Shown here piece after piece: positions 43,274 through 51,777 of a stretch of 64,000 nucleotides of DNA (positions are counted from its first letter, which is position 1; each line of letters starts with the position of its first letter). The stretch covers positions 1 through 64,000 of the forward strand of contig NZ_CAUFUE010000008.1 of NCBI RefSeq assembly GCF_959029255.1, written 5' to 3'. The notes beneath the pieces were generated by a model. That model was not told the DNA's origin and did not search any database. It saw nothing but the letters and a program-made list of their open reading frames with translations. Both the position numbers and the translations under genes were made by a program. The stretch is from an uncultured Bacteroides sp. Its GTDB lineage: Bacteria > Bacteroidota > Bacteroidia > Bacteroidales > Bacteroidaceae.

Positions 43274-45712
43274 TCAATGTTTCAACACTAAAAAAGTATC
43301 ATTGATACCTTTCGAACTTACCGTCATCGTAATTTCTCCCGCTTCACCGGTACTTTGCAACAATATTTGAGCCAGTCCGTTGAAAGTTTTCACCTGGTAA
43401 GTCCGTGCATGCATATCCGACGGCCGTTCGGCAGACTGATAAGCAGGATTTCCATTGCCAACTCCTAAAATATGAACCGGGCCGGTCACTGTAAATTCCA
43501 ACTCATTGCAAGCTGTCGGCACAAAACGTCCCTTCTTATCCAGAAGTTCTACGCGAACCACTACCACATCCTTTCGATCATTCCGAAAGACAGCATGATC
43601 GGGAGTCAGGACTATGCGGGCAGGCTCACCGGTGGTTTCTATTTTTTGAACCATCACCTTTTTACCATTTTTATAGCCTATCGCTTTTACCATACCCGGT
43701 TCATAAACAGCCGTCCAGGATAAATGTCCGTTTCTCGGCATCGACTTACGGCCTAAATTCTTACCGTTTACCGTCAATTCCACTTCATCACAATTGCTAT
43801 ACGCCCAGATATCAACCTTTTCCCCCTCGTGTCCTTGGAGGTTCCAATGAGGAAATATATGTAAAACAGGCTCCTCCGTCCACCAGGATTTCAAATAAAA
43901 AGCCTCATCCTTCGGAAAACCGCAATAGTCCAAAATACCGAACTGGGAACCTGTAGCAGGAAATTTCATCGGATTGGGTTCACCCCGATAGTCAAATCCC
44001 GTCCAATAGAAAAGCCCGCCCAGCCAAGGGCGTTCATCGTAGAACTTCCAACCACGTTCTATACAATTCAAAAGACTGTCACGGCCGTTCGGCTTACGGT
44101 TATGGGCAACCATAAGTCCCTTATCCGTCTCATCGAAGTAAATGCCGCGCGTACCGCAACCGGAAGTTTCCTCCGAACCGATGGCACAACGTTTGGGATA
44201 CTCACTGCGATATTTATCTACGGGATTTTGAAGAATATAGTTGTAACCCGCCACATCGGCCGGAACCAAAACGGTGGGGCCACCGCTGGAAGCCACAGTC
44301 ATCAATCGTGTGGGATCGATGCGATGGCAATACTCACGCATGGTAGCTACAATACGGTTACCTGTTTCTTCCCATTCGATGCCCCATTCTTCATTACCCA
44401 CACTCCAAAGGATGACGGACGGATGATTACGGTCGCGAACTATCATACGTTCCAACAAGTCGATATGTTCTTTATTTATTCCGGTCAGGCGGTTTTCCTC
44501 AATCACCAGAATACCCAGACTGTCACAAGCATCCAGCATTTCAGGCGTCATCGGGTTATGGGAGGAACGATAGGCATTGCAACCAATAGCTTTCAGTTGC
44601 TTCAACCGATAGGTTTGCAGGGCATCGGGGATACCTGTGCCCACACCGGGATGGTCTTGATGCATATTCACCCCTTTCAGTTTCAGAGGCCGGCCGTTCA
44701 ATAAGAAACCCTTGTCAGCATCGAAACGGATATTGCGAATACCAACCGGGGTCGTCACCACATCCACTTGCCGCCCGTTCTGCCAGATGCTTGTCTCCAT
44801 TTTATAAAGATAAGGGGAGTCTGTGCTCCAGAGATGTGGGTCCAACACTTTGGTATATACCTTTACGGTGCGCGATTCCTGAGGAAGCAAATCCACAGTT
44901 TCAGCCTCATCTTCCATCTGCACCTGTCCGTCGGCATCGAACAAGCGACACCAAACTTTGCCAGAAACCGGTTCTTTTCCCGAATTCTCCATCCGGACTT
45001 CGGTTACCAGCAGCGCCTTTTCAAAAGGTTCTTCCAAACGAGAAGAGATAAATACGCCGAAAGGCGCCACATGCAGCGGAGCAGTCTTGTTCAGCCATAC
45101 ATGGCGGTAGATACCCGCACCTTCATAAAACCAACCCTCTTCGAGCGTGGCATCCGCACGGACGGTTATCAGATTCTCGGCACCGTAGTTCAGATACTCC
45201 GTAATGTCATACACCTGCGTGGCATAGCCGCTCGGTTCGTGTCCTAAGTAGAAACCATTGATCCACACACGGGCATCGCGGAATATACCGTCGAACTGAA
45301 GATAAAGGTGCTTACCGAAATCCTCTTGCGGAATGGTCACTGTCTTTCGATACCATCCCACCGAAGCCTCAGGATATTTATAGCCGACTGTTTTATAGCC
45401 ATGACTGTGACTGGCCTCTTTAGCATAAGGCAAATCAACTACCCAGTCATGAGGAAGATTGACCGTTTTCCAGTCCGCGCCCCACTTTTTCATATCGAAC
45501 TTAGGAGAATAAGGGCCTTCGTTATGGATAGAGGCAGCTTTGGTCAGATAGTTGAAATACTCCGTTCCGCAGCCGAAGTCTTTCTCCGGCGAGGAAGCAT
45601 TGCCCAAAGCGAATTGCCAGCCGTCATCCAGCAAAATACGTTCGCGGACAGATTGTGCGGAAATAGAAAAAGCGGTTCCTAAAAAGAAAAGGATAGTGAA
45701 TAAGTGTTTCAT
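43274..45712 (-). CDS. GH2 exo-glycosidase (beta-galactosidase/beta-mannosidase type)
   Basis: An 812-residue exported protein with signal peptide (SISAQ). Domains in order are the GH2 sugar-binding jellyroll (about 25-205, LPHDWVVDLPY), an Ig-like domain (about 210-320), the catalytic barrel (about 325-620) with acid/base Glu in WSVGNEEWG and probable nucleophile in IGSEETSG, a DUF4982 domain (about 640-700, SNCDEVELTVNGKNLG) and a last GH2 C-terminal domain. Most relatives with this layout are beta-galactosidases. In this locus it may remove beta-linked Gal, Man or Glc from oligosaccharide ends. It has its own promoter with the shared operator, divergent from GH94. Confidence 0.88.
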   Translation of the reverse strand: MKHLFTILFFLGTAFSISAQSVRERILLDDGWQFALGNASSPEKDFGCGTEYFNYLTKAASIHNEGPYSPKFDMKKWGADWKTVNLPHDWVVDLPYAKEASHSHGYKTVGYKYPEASVGWYRKTVTIPQEDFGKHLYLQFDGIFRDARVWINGFYLGHEPSGYATQVYDITEYLNYGAENLITVRADATLEEGWFYEGAGIYRHVWLNKTAPLHVAPFGVFISSRLEEPFEKALLVTEVRMENSGKEPVSGKVWCRLFDADGQVQMEDEAETVDLLPQESRTVKVYTKVLDPHLWSTDSPYLYKMETSIWQNGRQVDVVTTPVGIRNIRFDADKGFLLNGRPLKLKGVNMHQDHPGVGTGIPDALQTYRLKQLKAIGCNAYRSSHNPMTPEMLDACDSLGILVIEENRLTGINKEHIDLLERMIVRDRNHPSVILWSVGNEEWGIEWEETGNRIVATMREYCHRIDPTRLMTVASSGGPTVLVPADVAGYNYILQNPVDKYRSEYPKRCAIGSEETSGCGTRGIYFDETDKGLMVAHNRKPNGRDSLLNCIERGWKFYDERPWLGGLFYWTGFDYRGEPNPMKFPATGSQFGILDYCGFPKDEAFYLKSWWTEEPVLHIFPHWNLQGHEGEKVDIWAYSNCDEVELTVNGKNLGRKSMPRNGHLSWTAVYEPGMVKAIGYKNGKKVMVQKIETTGEPARIVLTPDHAVFRNDRKDVVVVRVELLDKKGRFVPTACNELEFTVTGPVHILGVGNGNPAYQSAERPSDMHARTYQVKTFNGLAQILLQSTGEAGEITMTVSSKGINDTFLVLKH

Positions 45713-45737
45713 ATCGGCTAATCATAAAATGTGTTTA

Positions 45738-45782
45738 CAAAGGTAGGACGAAATAGATTCATGCAGTGATACTTTTGTATCT
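45738..45782 (-). promoter_or_regulatory. Regulated promoter of the GH2 gene
   Basis: Plus-strand CAAAGGTA (45738-45745) is the -7 box on the minus strand. TGATACTTTTGTATCT (45767-45782) lies 21 bp away and matches the PUL operator consensus at 13 of 16 positions. The operator also contains TACTTTTG (45770-45777), a -7-type box for the plus strand, so it might couple control of both divergent genes. Confidence 0.6.
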
Positions 45783-45853
45783 TTTTCCGGTACTTCATGT
45801 TTCCAAAGGGAAAAAACACACCAAGCAAACAAGGGTGATAGGAGAAAAGTTTT

Positions 45854-45861
45854 TAAATTTG
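45854..45861 (+). promoter_or_regulatory. Candidate -7 box for the GH94-reductase operon
   Basis: TAAATTTG fits TAnnTTTG on the plus strand and would give a leader of about 67 nt. No -33 box or operator copy is seen at the right spacing, so TACTTTTG at 45770 remains an alternative. Confidence 0.35.
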
Positions 45862-45934
45862 AAGCGTACTTCCGTGAAAATAACCGGAGGGCACAATCAC
45901 TGGAAAATGCATCAAACTAAAAACAAAAAACAAT

Positions 45935-48427
45935 ATGCAAGACAAAAAATTCGGATACTTCGATGACGAAAACCGCGAATACGTTATTACCAATCCCAAG
46001 ACACCTTGGCCATGGATTAATTACCTGGGGAATGAAGATTTCTTCTCACTTATCTCCAATACGGCGGGTGGCTATTCCTTCTACAAGGATGCCAAGTTCC
46101 GTCGCCTCACCCGCTACCGCTACAACGGTGTGCCGATGGATAACGGAGGTCGTTATTTTTACATCAATGAAGAGGGCTGTGTATGGTCGCCGACATGGAA
46201 ACCTTGCAAAACCGCGCTCGACAGCTATGAGTGCCGGCATGGTATGAGCTACACCCGCATCACCGGAGTTAAAGACGGCATTGAAGCCAGTTTACTCTTC
46301 TTTGTCCCACTGAAAACATGGGGAGAGGTGCAGAAATTGACTTTACGGAATACGTCTTCCAAGGTGAGAAAACTCAAACTATTCTCCTTTGCCGAATGGT
46401 GCCTGTGGAATGCCGCAACGGACATGGAGAACTTCCAGCGCAACTTCTCCACAGGAGAGGTGGAAGTAGACGGTTCCGTCATCTACCACAAGACGGAATA
46501 CAAAGAACGCCGCAACCACTATGCCTTTTACAGTGTCAATGTGCCCATAGACGGCTTCGACACAGATCGCGAAACATTCGTGGGACTCTACAATGAGTTT
46601 GCCGACCCGGAACGGGTAGTCGAAGGCAAGCCGGGCAACAGCATAGCCCATGGTTGGAGTCCTATCGCCTCGCATTATCTGGAAATAGAACTGCAACCCG
46701 GTGAAAGCCGCGACCTTATCTTCCTGCTGGGCTACGTGGAAAACAAGCAGGAGGAGAAATTTGAAGAGAATGGAGAATCAAGAACGATAAATGAAGAATT
46801 GAAGCAGAGCGTACCTTCCTCACCTATTATAAATAAGGTAAAGGCAAAGGCTATGATTTCGGCCTTCGACACTACCGCTAAAGTGGATGCCGCCTTTGCC
46901 GAACTGAAAGCCTACTGGGATAGCCTGTTGGATATTTACGTAGTGAAAACCGACGAAGAGAAACTGGATCGCATGGTGAATATCTGGAATCAGTATCAAT
47001 GCATGATTACCTTCAACATGTCCCGTTCCGCCTCTTTCTTCGAAAGCGGCATCGGTCGTGGAATGGGTTTCCGCGACTCCAACCAGGACCTCGTGGGCTT
47101 CGTGCATCAGATACCGGAACGAGCCCGCGAACGAATCATCGACATAGCTTCTACCCAATTCCCCGACGGAGGATGCTACCACCAATACCAACCGCTGACC
47201 AAACGCGGCAACAACGACATCGGCGGCGGCTTCAACGATGACCCCATGTGGCTTATCTTCGGTACGGTGGCATACATCAAGGAATCGGGAGACTTCAGTA
47301 TCCTGGATGAGCCCGTCCCCTTCGACAACAAAGAAGGTTCGGAAGTGTCTCTGTTCGAGCACCTGCGCGTCTCCTTCAACCACGTCATCGAGAACCTCGG
47401 CCCCCACATGTTGCCCCTCATCGGCCGTGCCGACTGGAACGACTGCCTGAACCTGAACTGCTTCTCCTGGGACCCGAATGAATCCTTCCAGACCACGGAA
47501 AACCAGACGGAAGGCAGCCAAGCAGAATCGCTGATGATTGCCGGCTTGTTCGTGGTATGCGGACGCGACTATGTGGAACTATGCCGCCACCTGGGTAAAG
47601 ACGACGAAGCAAACAGAGCGCAAACCTATATAGAGAACATGGTGGAAGCCGTGAAAAAACATGGCTGGGACGGTGACTGGTACTTGCGCGCCTACGATTA
47701 CTTCGGCCACAAGGTAGGTTCCAAAGAGAACGAAGAAGGACAAATCTTCATCGAATCGCAAGGCTGGTGTACCATGGCAGGCATCGGACTGGAAGAAGGC
47801 ATGGTAGAAAAAGCACTGGACTCCGTAAAGGAACGCCTGGACTGCGAACACGGTATTGTACTCAACAATCCACCCTTCACCCGCTATGTTGTGGAGTATG
47901 GAGAAATCTCCACCTATCCCGCCGGCTACAAGGAAAATGCGGGTATCTTCTGCCACAACAACCCGTGGGTCATCATCGGAGAAACCGTACTGGGACGGGG
48001 TGACCGTTCCTGGGAGTATTTCCGCAAGATATGCCCGTCGTACACCGAAGAGCACAGTGCCCTGCATAAAGTAGAACCTTACGTATGCTGCCAGATGGTG
48101 GCCGGCAAGGACGCCGCCCGCCCCGGTGAAGGCAAGAACAGCTGGCTGACTGGAACGGCTGCCTGGATGTGGTATGCCATCACGCAATTCATACTCGGCA
48201 TCAAGCCTTCGTATGAAGGTCTAGAAATCAATCCTTGTATCCCGGCAGGCTGGAAAGGTTTCAACGTGAAGCGTAGGTTCCGCGGGGCAGAATATCATAT
48301 TACCGTGAAGAATCCCGATGGTGTGTGCAAAGGCATCAAGTCCGTCACAGTAGACGGCCAGCCGATAGAAGGCAATGTGGTGAACCATCTGCCGGGCACG
48401 CATACAGTAGAAGTAATAATGGGGTAA
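45935..48427 (+). CDS. GH94 cellobiose phosphorylase-like enzyme
   Basis: An 830-residue cytosolic enzyme that cleaves a beta-1,4-glucosyl bond with phosphate; cellobiose would give glucose 1-phosphate and glucose. The N-terminal beta-sandwich (about 1-300) opens with NPKTPWPWINYLGNEDFFSL. The (alpha/alpha)6 barrel (about 330-760) holds GFRDSNQDLVGF (379-390), GGGFNDDPMW and GRADWNDCLNLN (497-508), where the general-acid Asp is expected. A region of about 20 residues near 273-295 is charged, low in complexity and probably an insert. The gene is more GC-rich than its neighbours. With the endoglucanase it would handle the glucose-glucose units of glucomannan. Confidence 0.92.
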   Translation: MQDKKFGYFDDENREYVITNPKTPWPWINYLGNEDFFSLISNTAGGYSFYKDAKFRRLTRYRYNGVPMDNGGRYFYINEEGCVWSPTWKPCKTALDSYECRHGMSYTRITGVKDGIEASLLFFVPLKTWGEVQKLTLRNTSSKVRKLKLFSFAEWCLWNAATDMENFQRNFSTGEVEVDGSVIYHKTEYKERRNHYAFYSVNVPIDGFDTDRETFVGLYNEFADPERVVEGKPGNSIAHGWSPIASHYLEIELQPGESRDLIFLLGYVENKQEEKFEENGESRTINEELKQSVPSSPIINKVKAKAMISAFDTTAKVDAAFAELKAYWDSLLDIYVVKTDEEKLDRMVNIWNQYQCMITFNMSRSASFFESGIGRGMGFRDSNQDLVGFVHQIPERARERIIDIASTQFPDGGCYHQYQPLTKRGNNDIGGGFNDDPMWLIFGTVAYIKESGDFSILDEPVPFDNKEGSEVSLFEHLRVSFNHVIENLGPHMLPLIGRADWNDCLNLNCFSWDPNESFQTTENQTEGSQAESLMIAGLFVVCGRDYVELCRHLGKDDEANRAQTYIENMVEAVKKHGWDGDWYLRAYDYFGHKVGSKENEEGQIFIESQGWCTMAGIGLEEGMVEKALDSVKERLDCEHGIVLNNPPFTRYVVEYGEISTYPAGYKENAGIFCHNNPWVIIGETVLGRGDRSWEYFRKICPSYTEEHSALHKVEPYVCCQMVAGKDAARPGEGKNSWLTGTAAWMWYAITQFILGIKPSYEGLEINPCIPAGWKGFNVKRRFRGAEYHITVKNPDGVCKGIKSVTVDGQPIEGNVVNHLPGTHTVEVIMG

Positions 48428-48445
48428 CCCACAAAATACAATATC

Positions 48446-49447
48446 ATGATAAACCCTATTTATTCTCCAGCGCCCGAACGCTATGACAACGGCATGAAAT
48501 TCCGCCGTTGCGGGCAAAGCGGCATCCTGCTGCCGGAAATATCGCTCGGATTGTGGCACAATTTCGGCGATGTGAATACATTTGCCAATTCACAAGCAAT
48601 GGCTCACTACGCATTCGACCGTGGCATCACGCATTTCGACCTCGCCAATAATTACGGTCCTTCCTTCGGTTCGGCTGAAGAGACATTCGGAATGATTATG
48701 AAAAAATCATTCATGCCCTATCGGGACGAACTGTTCATCTCTTCCAAAGCAGGACATGAAATGTGGCCCGGCCCTTACGGTGACTGGGGTTCACGCAAAT
48801 CACTGATGAGCAGTCTTAACCAAAGCCTGAAACGCATGAACTTGGACTATGTGGATATCTTCTATACCCATCGCTACGACCCGAACACTCCGCTTGAAGA
48901 GACCCTTCAAACCCTGGTAGATATTGTACGCCAGGGGAAAGCGCTGTATATAGGGATTTCCAAATATCCCAAAGATAAAGCCGAATTCGCCTATCGCTAT
49001 CTGGAGGAACGGGATGTACATTGCCTGCTCTATCAGGGCAAATACAATATGTTCAACCGTGAACCGGAGACAGGGGGCATCTTGCAACAAGCCAAAGATA
49101 ACGGCACGGGCTTCATCGCTTTTTCACCACTGGCACAAGGACTGCTGACAAACCGTTATCTGAATGGCATTCCCGAAGACTCCCGCATGGCAAAGGGCGC
49201 ATTCCTGAAAAAAGAAGCATTGACCGATGAAGTTCTGAAAAAAATAAAAGCCCTGAATGAAGTAGCGTCCCAACGTGGACAAACACTTGCGGAAATGGCT
49301 CTTGCATGGATTTTGAAAGACGAAATGGTGACATCCGTCATTGTCGGAGCAAGCTCGGTAGAGCAATTGGCGGATAATCTGAAAGCCATTGAAAATACAA
49401 CGTTCCCGACGGAAGAACTGGAAATGATTAATCGAATTCTAAAATAA
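48446..49447 (+). CDS. Aldo/keto reductase (YghZ / L-glyceraldehyde-3-phosphate reductase type)
   Basis: A 333-residue NADPH-dependent TIM-barrel oxidoreductase. Family features are FRRCGQSGILLPEISLGLW at the start, the catalytic Asp and Tyr in FDLANNYGP, the Lys in LFISSKAG and the His of YTHRYDP, plus the NADPH-binding VIVGASSVEQLADNL near the C-terminus. It follows GH94 by 18 bp, so it is co-transcribed. A role in reducing aldehyde or 2-keto sugars from the oligosaccharide pathway is possible; the substrate cannot be told from the sequence. A strong terminator follows. Confidence 0.9.
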   Translation: MINPIYSPAPERYDNGMKFRRCGQSGILLPEISLGLWHNFGDVNTFANSQAMAHYAFDRGITHFDLANNYGPSFGSAEETFGMIMKKSFMPYRDELFISSKAGHEMWPGPYGDWGSRKSLMSSLNQSLKRMNLDYVDIFYTHRYDPNTPLEETLQTLVDIVRQGKALYIGISKYPKDKAEFAYRYLEERDVHCLLYQGKYNMFNREPETGGILQQAKDNGTGFIAFSPLAQGLLTNRYLNGIPEDSRMAKGAFLKKEALTDEVLKKIKALNEVASQRGQTLAEMALAWILKDEMVTSVIVGASSVEQLADNLKAIENTTFPTEELEMINRILK

Positions 49448-49505
49448 GAAGATATTATACCCCAAAAGGTAATAGAGTAATAAATACGTATTCTGTAAAA
49501 AGCGG

Positions 49506-49543
49506 AAAAGTGGTAAGATGACGAAGGTAATCTTACCACTTTT
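49506..49543 (+). terminator. Terminator after the GH94-reductase operon
   Basis: A perfect 14-bp inverted repeat (49506-49519 with 49530-49543) with a 10-nt loop ends in TTTT. It marks the right end of the PUL. Confidence 0.9.
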
Positions 49544-49654
49544 CACTTTTAACATATTTCCTCGTGAACTTTTCACATTCTACCTTGTTCTTTTTCAAAA
49601 GCCTAAGGTACCATAGGGCAGGAATTAATATTTAACCTAAACAATTATAGAAGT

Positions 49655-50308
49655 ATGAAGAAATTTATTCCCTTATTATTAGCGGCCTTCGCAGTTGCAT
49701 TTGTATCCTGCGAAAAAGACCCTGACATGGATAAGCTGGACAACAAGTATCTAGTTTATACCAATTATGACAAGAAGGCTGATTTCAAAGCTTTCGAAAC
49801 TTACTATTTGCCGGACAGTATTCTCGTAATCGGCAGCAGTAAAGAAGCCGAATACTGGAAAGACGAAAGCGCACAACAGATTCTCAACGCTTACGTTACG
49901 AACATGAACAATCGCGGTTACGTCCGTGTAGAGGACCGTGAAGAAGCCGACCTCGGTTTACAAGTCAGCTACGTGAAGAGTACCTATTACTTCACAGACT
50001 ACGGACGCCCCGAATGGTGGTGGAATTATCCGGGTTACTGGGATGCTCCTTACTGGGGTAACTGGGGTGGATGGTATTATCCGTACGCTGTAAACTATTC
50101 ATATAGCACCGGTTCCTTCATCACCGAATTGTTGAACCTTGACGCGCCTCAAGGCCAAAGTGAAAAACTTCCTGTTCTGTGGACCAGTTACATGAGCGGA
50201 CTGTTGAGTGGCTCTACCTCTGTAAATACGAAGATGGCCGTAGAAGGTGTAAACCAGGCTTTCACACAGTCTACCTATCTCAACAGAATGAGCGCGCAAC
50301 CCAGATAA
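49655..50308 (+). CDS. DUF4136-type lipoprotein
   Basis: This 217-residue lipoprotein (FVSCEKDPDMD, Cys19) has a DUF4136-like beta domain: YDKKADFKAFETYYLPDS near residue 45, then ILNAYVTNMNNRGYVRVEDREEADLGLQV. After that comes an aromatic patch rich in Trp, Tyr and Pro (about 120-150). Members are periplasmic or outer-membrane anchored and have no known function. It is followed 63 bp later by a small beta-barrel gene on the same strand; the two probably form a unit. Confidence 0.82.
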   Translation: MKKFIPLLLAAFAVAFVSCEKDPDMDKLDNKYLVYTNYDKKADFKAFETYYLPDSILVIGSSKEAEYWKDESAQQILNAYVTNMNNRGYVRVEDREEADLGLQVSYVKSTYYFTDYGRPEWWWNYPGYWDAPYWGNWGGWYYPYAVNYSYSTGSFITELLNLDAPQGQSEKLPVLWTSYMSGLLSGSTSVNTKMAVEGVNQAFTQSTYLNRMSAQPR

Positions 50309-50371
50309 GGCTGTTAGCATTTTCTGTCAAAACAAGAATAGCTGTCGTTGAAATTTAAAACAAGAACAAGT

Positions 50372-51001
50372 ATGAAAACATTAAAATATATTTCTTTGAG
50401 GGTAATGGCGGTTGCCGCCCTCGCGCTTGCCTTCACCATGCCGGTAAAGGCACAGATGACCGATAACGGTTATGCCAACATCGATTGGCAATTCAACTTC
50501 CCCCTGAACAACAACTTTGCTGACAAAGGCAGTGGATGGGGTATGAACTTTGAAGGTGGTTATTTCCTGACTCCGAATATGGCGTTAGGAGGCTTCCTGG
50601 CTTATCATAGCAATCATGAATACGTAGGTCGCCAGACTCTTCCCGTAGGTGAAGGCGGTAGCTTGAATACAGACCAACAGCACACTTTATTCCAGTTGCC
50701 TTTCGGTCTTGCTTCCCGTTACCAATGGAATCGCGGTGGTGCTTTCCAACCGTATGTAGGCGTAAAACTGGGTGCACAATACGCACAGTTGAAGTCAACT
50801 TTCAACGTATTTGAAGCCAACACCAATACATGGGGCTTCTATGTATCTCCTGAAATTGGCTTTAACGTTTATCCATGGGCTTACGGACCGGGCTTGCACT
50901 TCGCTGCCTACTATAGCTACGCAACAAACAAGGGTGACCTCTTCACTTATAGTGTAGACGGTATGAATAATTTAGGCTTACGTATCGGTATTGCATTCTA
51001 A
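50372..51001 (+). CDS. Small outer-membrane beta-barrel protein
   Basis: A 209-residue protein with signal peptide (MPVKAQ) and alternating hydrophobic beta-strands, including GSGWGMNFEGGYFLTPNMAL, PYVGVKLGAQYAQL and a last strand GLRIGIAF ending in Phe. This fits an OmpW/OmpX-like 8-stranded barrel. The start is placed at ATG 50372, which begins the signal peptide; an upstream TTG would add eight residues without improving it. Function is unknown. A strong stem-loop follows 57 bp after the stop. Confidence 0.82.
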   Translation: MKTLKYISLRVMAVAALALAFTMPVKAQMTDNGYANIDWQFNFPLNNNFADKGSGWGMNFEGGYFLTPNMALGGFLAYHSNHEYVGRQTLPVGEGGSLNTDQQHTLFQLPFGLASRYQWNRGGAFQPYVGVKLGAQYAQLKSTFNVFEANTNTWGFYVSPEIGFNVYPWAYGPGLHFAAYYSYATNKGDLFTYSVDGMNNLGLRIGIAF

Positions 51002-51058
51002 ACAGAGACACACCTAAAGTTTAACCGAGAATAAATTAATTGTTTCAAAGCATGAAAA

Positions 51059-51103
51059 AGAGGGAGTCGATTCCGCGTGAGCGGGATTGGCTCCCTCTGA
51101 TTT
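51059..51103 (+). terminator. Terminator after the beta-barrel gene
   Basis: An 18-bp stem containing three G-U pairs (51059-51076 with 51081-51098), a GTGA loop and a run of five T beginning at about 51101 form a strong intrinsic terminator. Confidence 0.88.
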
Positions 51104-51144
51104 TTCAACTTCACTTATAAAACAAAATAAAGTTGATGCAAATT

Positions 51145-51726
51145 CTACCCTCATACCCTCATAATCTTCCGTATCCCTTTATTCATAGGACATAGAGCTA
51201 TGAGAGTAAGTATGACGGCAACTATGATAGTAGCAGTCTACCCTCATGGTTACGCACTAATGCTATCACAGCCCCCCTTACCTGATGTTACTTCCGTTTT
51301 GCCCTGATGTTACTTCTGTCACAACGCTTGTTTTGTACTGTTATACTCCCTTATTTGTCTTGTTATAGCCTTACATTGATAAAGAGCTAACTATAGTTAG
51401 CTGATAGGCTAGCTGCTGTTAACAAATCAGCTCATAGCAGTTAGCTAGTTTGTCAATTCAAGTTAGCCTACAATAAAAGTAAGGGTTAAGCATAAGAAAG
51501 ATGAGGGGATAACAGAAGGGATGTGGCTTAAAAACACTTCATTCATAGCGTAAACAGGGCAATAAGTACGCATATCAAAAACAGGACATCAAGCTGATTA
51601 ACAGACAATTGAACAAAACAGGTATGAGAGTAGACTTCTACTCTCATACCTACTATCATAGTTACCATCATAGCTGCATCACCGATGGATAAAGGGATAC
51701 AGAAGATTATGAGGGTATGAGGGTAG
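51145..51726. mobile_element. 582-bp MITE-like non-coding element with 42-bp terminal inverted repeats
   Basis: The ends (51145-51186 and 51685-51726) are inverted repeats matching at 40 of 42 positions. Weaker inverted similarity continues inward. Inside are an 18-bp perfect palindrome AGCTAACTATAGTTAGCT (51385-51402), a direct repeat CCTGATGTTACTTCYGT (51281 and 51303, period 22), further CTAGCT/AGTTAGC inverted pieces (51385-51475), and a palindrome with two 14-bp arms (51621-51634 and 51637-51650). TATGAGRGTA recurs many times. There is no gene and no clear target-site duplication, so mobility is inferred. Confidence 0.6.
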
Positions 51727-51777
51727 AAAAGACAGCAACTTTAACGCTATTACGATGACAAGATAACTTCCACCTAC

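Noticed and set aside
46820..47521. A 233-codon open frame on the minus strand
   Set aside because: It is antisense to the GC-rich GH94 gene, where long chance frames are expected; it has no recognisable protein features.
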